Positions 61,179 through 64,000 of a DNA stretch of 64,000 nucleotides are shown one piece after another. Source of the stretch: Bradyrhizobium sp. sGM-13 (GTDB lineage Bacteria > Pseudomonadota > Alphaproteobacteria > Rhizobiales > Xanthobacteraceae); the NCBI RefSeq assembly GCF_018398875.1, contig NZ_JAGWDK010000010.1, positions 124,001-188,000 on the forward strand, given 5' to 3'. The translations under genes were made by a program, and so were the position numbers. The notes beneath the pieces were generated by a model, which was given only the letters and a program-made list of their open reading frames with translations, was not told the origin of the DNA and searched no databases. How positions within the stretch are numbered: position 1 is the first letter of the stretch; every line of letters begins with the position of its first letter.

Positions 61179-61664
61179 ATGCGCTTCGAAATCCTACCAG
61201 GTTTGCCGCCGTATGGCCCGATGGCCATCTCTTTCACCAGGAACGGCGCGCGCGAACATCGCGAAGGGCTGGTGGTGCGCTTCTATCCCAGGGCATCTGA
61301 ACCGTGGGTGGGTAACTTCATCGGAGGCGAGACCGCCTGCAATGTTGTTCTTAATCACCCCGACGAAACCTGCGTCATTGTCGTGGCGCAGGGTGAGGCT
61401 TGTTTCGTCGATCCGGAGAGCCGTACCGTCATCGATTGCATGGCGGTGGATATCGAACAGGTTATTTCGATTCGATTGCTCGGCTCCGTCGTATTCCAGT
61501 GTTCGAGCGATTTCATTGCGATAGGAGCCGGCAACTCCGGATGGCATAGCCCGCGCATTTCCTGGGACGGTTTTCACAACATCGAGGTGCACGAAACCGA
61601 GCTTGTAGGCGAGGCATACACTCCGGTCGCCGACGCCTGGGTGCCGTTCAGACTCGACCTTTGA
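61179..61664 (+). CDS. 161-aa hypothetical protein
   Basis: From the ATG at 61179: MRFEILPGLPPYGPMAISF, then EGLVVRFYPRASEPWVGNFIGG, ETCVIVVAQGEACFVDPESR and WHSPRISWDGFHNIEVHETE. It has no signal peptide or transmembrane segment, and no motif I recognise. Lower GC than its neighbours, by eye. It may belong to a small accessory patch bounded by the truncated repeats at 61084 and 61766. Confidence 0.65.
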   Translation: MRFEILPGLPPYGPMAISFTRNGAREHREGLVVRFYPRASEPWVGNFIGGETACNVVLNHPDETCVIVVAQGEACFVDPESRTVIDCMAVDIEQVISIRLLGSVVFQCSSDFIAIGAGNSGWHSPRISWDGFHNIEVHETELVGEAYTPVADAWVPFRLDL

Positions 61665-61765
61665 CGGGGCACTGCGCTGACGGGATATACGAGAAGGAAA
61701 TGAGCCGCGCAGTGCTTGTGTCACGCGGCTGGAGCAACGACTGATCATCGCTCAATCGACAGGCG

Positions 61766-61836
61766 CGGCCCGGATGAGCGAAGCGATATCCAGGGTTTTT
61801 AAACCGCCCGCATATCGCTATGCTCCTGCGGGCTAC
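61766..61836. repeat. Dispersed palindromic repeat, complete copy
   Basis: 71 bp: GCCCGGATGAGCGAAGCGATATC on the left, CATATCGCTATGCTCCTGCGGGC on the right, joined by AGGGTTTTTAAACCG. Truncated copies are at 61084 and 62645. A common Bradyrhizobium-type repeat. Confidence 0.8.
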
Positions 61837-61889
61837 TTGCTGCTGAGGCAGATGGATTAGTTTTGTCACCTCTCATAGGGACAGATACC

Positions 61890-62600
61890 ATGCCGAGAAC
61901 GCTTCGAGAGATGGCGCTCACAGCCGATCTCGTGGCTCGCGCCACGCGCTTGGTCGAGGATGCAGGCCCCAGTCCCGGCGCGGTGTACATGACTGATGAA
62001 GATTACGACGTGGCCATAGGCAACGTTCTCGCACAAGCTCCAGTTGGTGATGTCTGGCTCTTTGGTTATGGTTCGCTTCTCTGGAAGCCGGCATGTGAAT
62101 TTACCGAAAGCCGGATAGCCACAGTTCGCGGATGGCATCGAGCGTTTTGCTTTCGGGTGGCCCGCTTTCGGGGCACCCGAGATAGGCCGGGATTGATGCT
62201 CGCACTTGATCGCGGCGGCAGGTGCAAAGGTATGGTCTTTAAGCTCCCTCCGGCGCAGATCTCGGCGAGCCTAAATGTCCTGTTTCGCCGCGAAATGGTG
62301 GTCAAGCCAGCGGTGAACGTACCGCGTTGGATGACCGTTGAAACAGATGAAGGTCTGATCCGGGCTCTCGGAATGGCGGTAAACCGTCAAAGCCCCCACT
62401 ACGCCGGGAAGTTGCAGTTAGATGAGGCCGCTGACATTTTGGCATCAGCTGCGGGACACTGGGGCTCCTGCGCGGAGTACCTCAGAGAAACGGTATTCCG
62501 ATTGGAGGAATTGGGCATTCACGACGAATCGTTATGGCAACTCCAGGCGCTGGTGGCGGAAAGGCTGCAATCCTCACTTCGCTGCCAGACATCGAAGTGA
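61890..62600 (+). CDS. ChaC-like gamma-glutamylcyclotransferase
   Basis: 236 aa from the ATG at 61890 (AGGGACAG upstream); a TTG at 61863 is less likely. The key VWLFGYGSLLWKPACEF is the ChaC substrate-binding loop, followed by GWHRAFCFRVARFRGTRDRP and the later ESLWQLQALVAERL. The catalytic Glu should lie near VFRREMVV. These enzymes release 5-oxoproline from glutathione. The protein is longer than the minimal ChaC because of an N-terminal helix. Confidence 0.88.
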   Translation: MPRTLREMALTADLVARATRLVEDAGPSPGAVYMTDEDYDVAIGNVLAQAPVGDVWLFGYGSLLWKPACEFTESRIATVRGWHRAFCFRVARFRGTRDRPGLMLALDRGGRCKGMVFKLPPAQISASLNVLFRREMVVKPAVNVPRWMTVETDEGLIRALGMAVNRQSPHYAGKLQLDEAADILASAAGHWGSCAEYLRETVFRLEELGIHDESLWQLQALVAERLQSSLRCQTSK

Positions 62601-62644
62601 GACACCACCGAACCGATTCCTGATTACTTAATCGCTTCTGCAGC

Positions 62645-62662
62645 AAGCGTAGCCGGATGAGT
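62645..62662. repeat. Truncated dispersed repeat
   Basis: AAGCGTAGCCGGATGAGTG, a very short remnant of the element at 61766. Confidence 0.45.
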
Positions 62663-62774
62663 GCCTATTAACCTTCCGTTAACCATTCGGGCCCACGCTT
62701 CCCTTCGGCAGGGGGTTGTGATTCCTGATGTTTCTGCTCCGCGTTTCGGAGCAAGCGTCGATCGGGAGGTGTTG

Positions 62775-63056
62775 ATGCCCCGGGAGCATGATGATTTTTG
62801 CCTTGGCGCGGACTGTGTCCTCGTCCCCGAGATTCCGCTATCGGATTCTCAGACACCCTCACCCCACGAGATTGTGCCGATGCTGGTCGGCTCGACGGTC
62901 GAGGCGATCGAGCGCGAGCTCGTGCTGCAGACGCTGGCGCGCTGTCACGGCAATCGCACCCACGCCGCGCGCCTGCTCGGACTTTCGGTGCGCACGATGC
63001 GAAACAAGATCCGGCAGTACGCGACTGATGGGGCCGACGTACCCGAACATGGCTAG
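62775..63056 (+). CDS. Fis-type helix-turn-helix protein
   Basis: 93 aa from the ATG at 62775, chosen for its strong ribosome binding site (GGGAGGTG); a GTG at 62661 would add 38 residues without one. The C-terminal HTH_8 (Fis) domain is VEAIERELVLQTLARCHGNR, followed by THAARLLGLSVRTMRNKIRQY, the same as the last domain of NtrC-type activators such as FlbD. It lacks the AAA+ domain and so must act as a small DNA-binding factor. Confidence 0.82.
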   Translation: MPREHDDFCLGADCVLVPEIPLSDSQTPSPHEIVPMLVGSTVEAIERELVLQTLARCHGNRTHAARLLGLSVRTMRNKIRQYATDGADVPEHG

Positions 63057-63140
63057 AGTGCGGCGGCGCAATCCACGCTATCTGACACTTGAACCGGAAA
63101 TCGCCGCAACGTCATGCGACGCGTGCGCGACGACCTGTCC

Positions 63141-63350
63141 GCCGTGCCTACCATCACGAGCGCGGCGTGAGTTGGTGGGCACGGCGCTTTGCGCCTTTGC
63201 CCCCTGCGGGCCGCGGACTGATTTGCCTGCCGCACAAGCGCGATTTCGTGCTGCGGCCTGCGACCAATTGGCACGACGGGCAAATCACTTCTGATTTTCC
63301 GAAATAATGTCAAGCCCGGGAATCAAAAATGTTCCGCTTAACACGAGGGG
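63141..63350. repeat. Dispersed repeat, left part
   Basis: Contains a degraded copy of the GTGGGCACGGCGC hairpin (as at 52509) and two GGGCAAATCA motifs at 63278 and 63348. Recognised as a common intergenic sequence of Bradyrhizobium; no gene supported. Confidence 0.6.
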
Positions 63351-63384
63351 CAAATCAGCCGCATAATTCCGCCCGTCTCACCCA

Positions 63385-63795
63385 TTGAGGGGCGCTCGCG
63401 ATCGTCACGAACGTGCGGTGAGATGTGATGGACGTGGAATGCGCAAGACGTAGGCGCAGGAAGCGTACGGCGAAGTCGTGTGGTATGGGCGCCGCGGTGC
63501 TGGCGCTAAGCTGCGTGAAACTATTTGCGCAGCGACGGAGGCAAAAGAGCCGTTCTCCGGGGAGAGCACGAAGTAAGCCGTAAAGCCATTGCGCAGGGAA
63601 GGCCGGGATGCTCCCGCTGTACCTGTATGCTCGTGTGCGCGTTCCTTATGCGCACCTGCACACGAGATCGCGGGTGCAGCAAGCACCCGGTCTTCCCTGC
63701 GCCCTCTATTTCAAGAGGGACAACAGAAGATGCAAGCCTCGGGCGCAATGCGCCGCGAGAATGCAGATGCGCACCCTCGTCGCTGTTTGAAAAAT
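63385..63795. repeat. Highly structured dispersed element, possible ncRNA
   Basis: About 410 bp recognised from memory as a high-copy Bradyrhizobium repeat. It begins near CATTGAGGGGCGCTCGCG, contains GTACGGCGAAGTCGTGTGGT and GACGGAGGCAAAAGAG, and a long two-level hairpin: GCGCAGGGAAGGCCGGGATG (63591) pairs with AGCACCCGGTCTTCCCTGCGC (63681), enclosing CTCGTGTGCGCG/GTGCACACGAG. Open frames over it have no conserved start or ribosome binding site and are likely spurious. Confidence 0.6.
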
Positions 63796-63812
63796 TGATT
63801 GGAAACGCGCCC

Positions 63813-64000
63813 CACGTCGTTCCTGCGAACGCAGGGACCCATAACCACGAATGCAAATTGTGACGCGGAGCTGGAGCCGCTATCCCGCCGACAACCGCGA
63901 GCAGTGGCTATGGGTCCACGCGCCGAGTGCGCGATTGCGCACGGAGGCAGGGACGACGGGGAAACGCCGGCAATCCGGCGTCATGATGTGCCGATCGGAA
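63813..64000. repeat. Partial palindromic repeat at the window end
   Basis: CGTTCCTGCGAACGCAGGGACCCATAACCACG matches the left end of the repeat at 56996 closely. A diverged right arm (GCTATGGGTCC, 63906; GGCAGGGACGACGG, 63950) follows. No gene is supported in the last 200 bp. Confidence 0.55.

Noticed and set aside
63419..63863. Several short open frames over the terminal repeat
   Set aside because: Typical spurious frames over a dispersed repeat, rich in Arg/Ser/Pro, with no conserved start.
1..64000. CRISPR arrays, tRNA genes, insertion-sequence transposases, prophage genes
   Set aside because: None recognised: no regularly spaced identical repeats, no tRNA cloverleaf features and no transposase motifs were seen by reading.

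Overview
The window is high-GC chromosomal DNA from an alphaproteobacterium, most likely Bradyrhizobium or a close relative. This rests on three things: the gene order of the division and cell-wall (dcw) cluster, the many dispersed palindromic repeats of a type common in that genus, and the amino-acid character of the small hypothetical proteins. This assignment is by recognition; no database search was run. No CRISPR array, tRNA, prophage or transposase was seen.

Layout. 1-12 kb, minus strand: dcw cluster rsmH-ftsL-ftsI-murE-murF-mraY-murD, then a 2.6 kb insertion (a DUF5107 protein and an AbiEii-type nucleotidyltransferase with its small partner), then the start of ftsW, cut by the window edge. 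A divergent N-acetylmuramoyl-L-alanine amidase lies upstream. 13-16 kb: an ECF42-type sigma factor with its DGPF/YCII partner, a PAS protein, and the RNase P RNA gene with promoter and terminator. 16-26.7 kb: two related alpha/beta hydrolases around an AraC regulator, a TauE/SafE permease, an EamA transporter, an ABC exporter, and an EmrAB-like efflux pair with a divergent TetR gene and a palindromic operator between them.

26.7-36.5 kb: a TonB-dependent siderophore receptor, a DUF892 stress protein, a 29-aa membrane peptide, an enolase-superfamily enzyme, small YunG-like and KTSC proteins, and a TetR-controlled molybdenum hydroxylase in which the 2Fe-2S and molybdopterin subunits are one polypeptide. 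36.6-40.1 kb: an extensin-like lipoprotein, a 31-aa membrane peptide and two divergent DUF2147 paralogues sharing an unusual N-terminal module. 40.3-47.8 kb: a Nudix hydrolase and a lipid-flavoured locus (phosphatidylserine decarboxylase, membrane-anchored class III aminotransferase, Mpo1-like protein, PmtA-like methyltransferase, GT4 glycosyltransferase), then an orphan TAXI-type binding protein.

47.9-49.3 kb is a degenerate stretch with a decayed small gene. 49.3-55.3 kb holds envelope and stress genes: an L,D-transpeptidase, DUF4403, dodecin, two PRC-barrel proteins, a zinc-ribbon protein and a lytic transglycosylase. 55.4-60.7 kb is a complete thiamine operon, TPP riboswitch-thiO-thiS-thiG-thiE-thiC, interrupted by palindromic repeats. 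60.7-63.1 kb has small hypotheticals, a ChaC-like cyclotransferase and a Fis-type HTH protein. The last 0.9 kb is a highly structured dispersed repeat.

Most worth a second look: the DUF2147 paralogue pair, the lipid locus with its back-to-back CATG start, the toxin-like insertion inside the dcw cluster, and the structured repeat at the right end.
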